The notes beneath the pieces are model-generated. The model ran no database searches and had not been told where the DNA came from. It saw only the letters and a list, made by a program, of their open reading frames with translations. The translations under genes and the position numbers were made by a program. Positions 22,069 to 22,095 of a stretch of 22,095 bases of DNA are shown here, piece by piece (the first letter of the stretch is position 1; every line of letters starts with the position of its first letter). Source of the DNA: JAUVXJ01 sp034430275 (GTDB taxonomy: Bacteria; Chloroflexota; Anaerolineae; UBA7937; B3-Chlor); assembly GCA_034430275.1 (NCBI GenBank), contig DAOUEW010000196.1:1-22095 (forward strand), in the 5' to 3' direction.

Positions 22069-22095
22069 GGTGCTCGGCTCCTCCCGACAGTTGTA

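Noticed and set aside
1..22095. CRISPR array, tRNA, rRNA or insertion sequence
   Set aside because: No regularly spaced repeats, tRNA-like cloverleaf, rRNA core sequence or transposase-like frame was found when reading both strands.

Overview
The window looks like a chromosomal segment of a GC-rich bacterium, most likely a member of the Chloroflexota (Anaerolineae-like). This assignment is an inference. It rests on the accessory proteins: a TPR protein with the 'AWLWLSGVVE...CLENVLAINP' signature, a membrane-anchored protein with a Ser/Thr/Pro-rich stalk, a remnant of a PD40 (TolB-type) beta-propeller gene, and a split-off HyfB/HyfE/HyfF-like membrane module. No sequence search was possible.

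Region 1 (1-10295, + strand) is the distal part of the spc/alpha ribosomal-protein superoperon: end of rpsH, then rplF, rplR, rpsE, rpmD, rplO, secY, adk, map, rpmJ, rpsM, rpsK, rpsD, rpoA, rplQ, truA, rplM, rpsI. The genes are tightly packed, several overlap, and the run ends at a strong intrinsic terminator (10262-10295). The order is canonical except that infA (IF-1) is missing from its usual place between map and rpmJ. The rpsI product carries an unusual N-terminal extension of about 105 residues that is strongly acidic.

Region 2 (10296-12141, - strand) holds two tandem, same-length UbiA-family genes resembling decaprenyl-phosphate phosphoribosyltransferase. They diverge from tlyA plus a GNAT acetyltransferase gene (12181-13439, + strand). 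The 40-base divergent region contains two back-to-back -35 boxes that form a perfect inverted repeat, and both predicted transcripts would be leaderless or nearly so.

Region 3 (13557-17341, + strand) has a near-consensus promoter followed by a three-gene operon of polytopic membrane proteins. These resemble the NuoL/M (HyfB), HyfE/NuoK and NuoN (HyfF) subunits of complex I and group 4 hydrogenases. No hydrophilic subunits are nearby, and key charged residues of the proton channels are substituted.

Region 4 (17531-19614, + strand) is a probable three-gene unit of lineage-type proteins: a Cys-rich plus TPR tail-anchored protein, a surface-anchored Ser/Thr/Pro-stalk protein with a beta-sandwich-like domain, and a Cys/His-containing soluble protein of unknown function. 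A convergent polytopic membrane protein gene follows (19630-20529, - strand).

Region 5 (20530-22095) is gene-poor. It contains a decayed PD40 beta-propeller fragment, two REP-like palindromes, and finally a nitroreductase-family gene with its own terminator. No rRNA, tRNA, CRISPR array or insertion sequence was seen.
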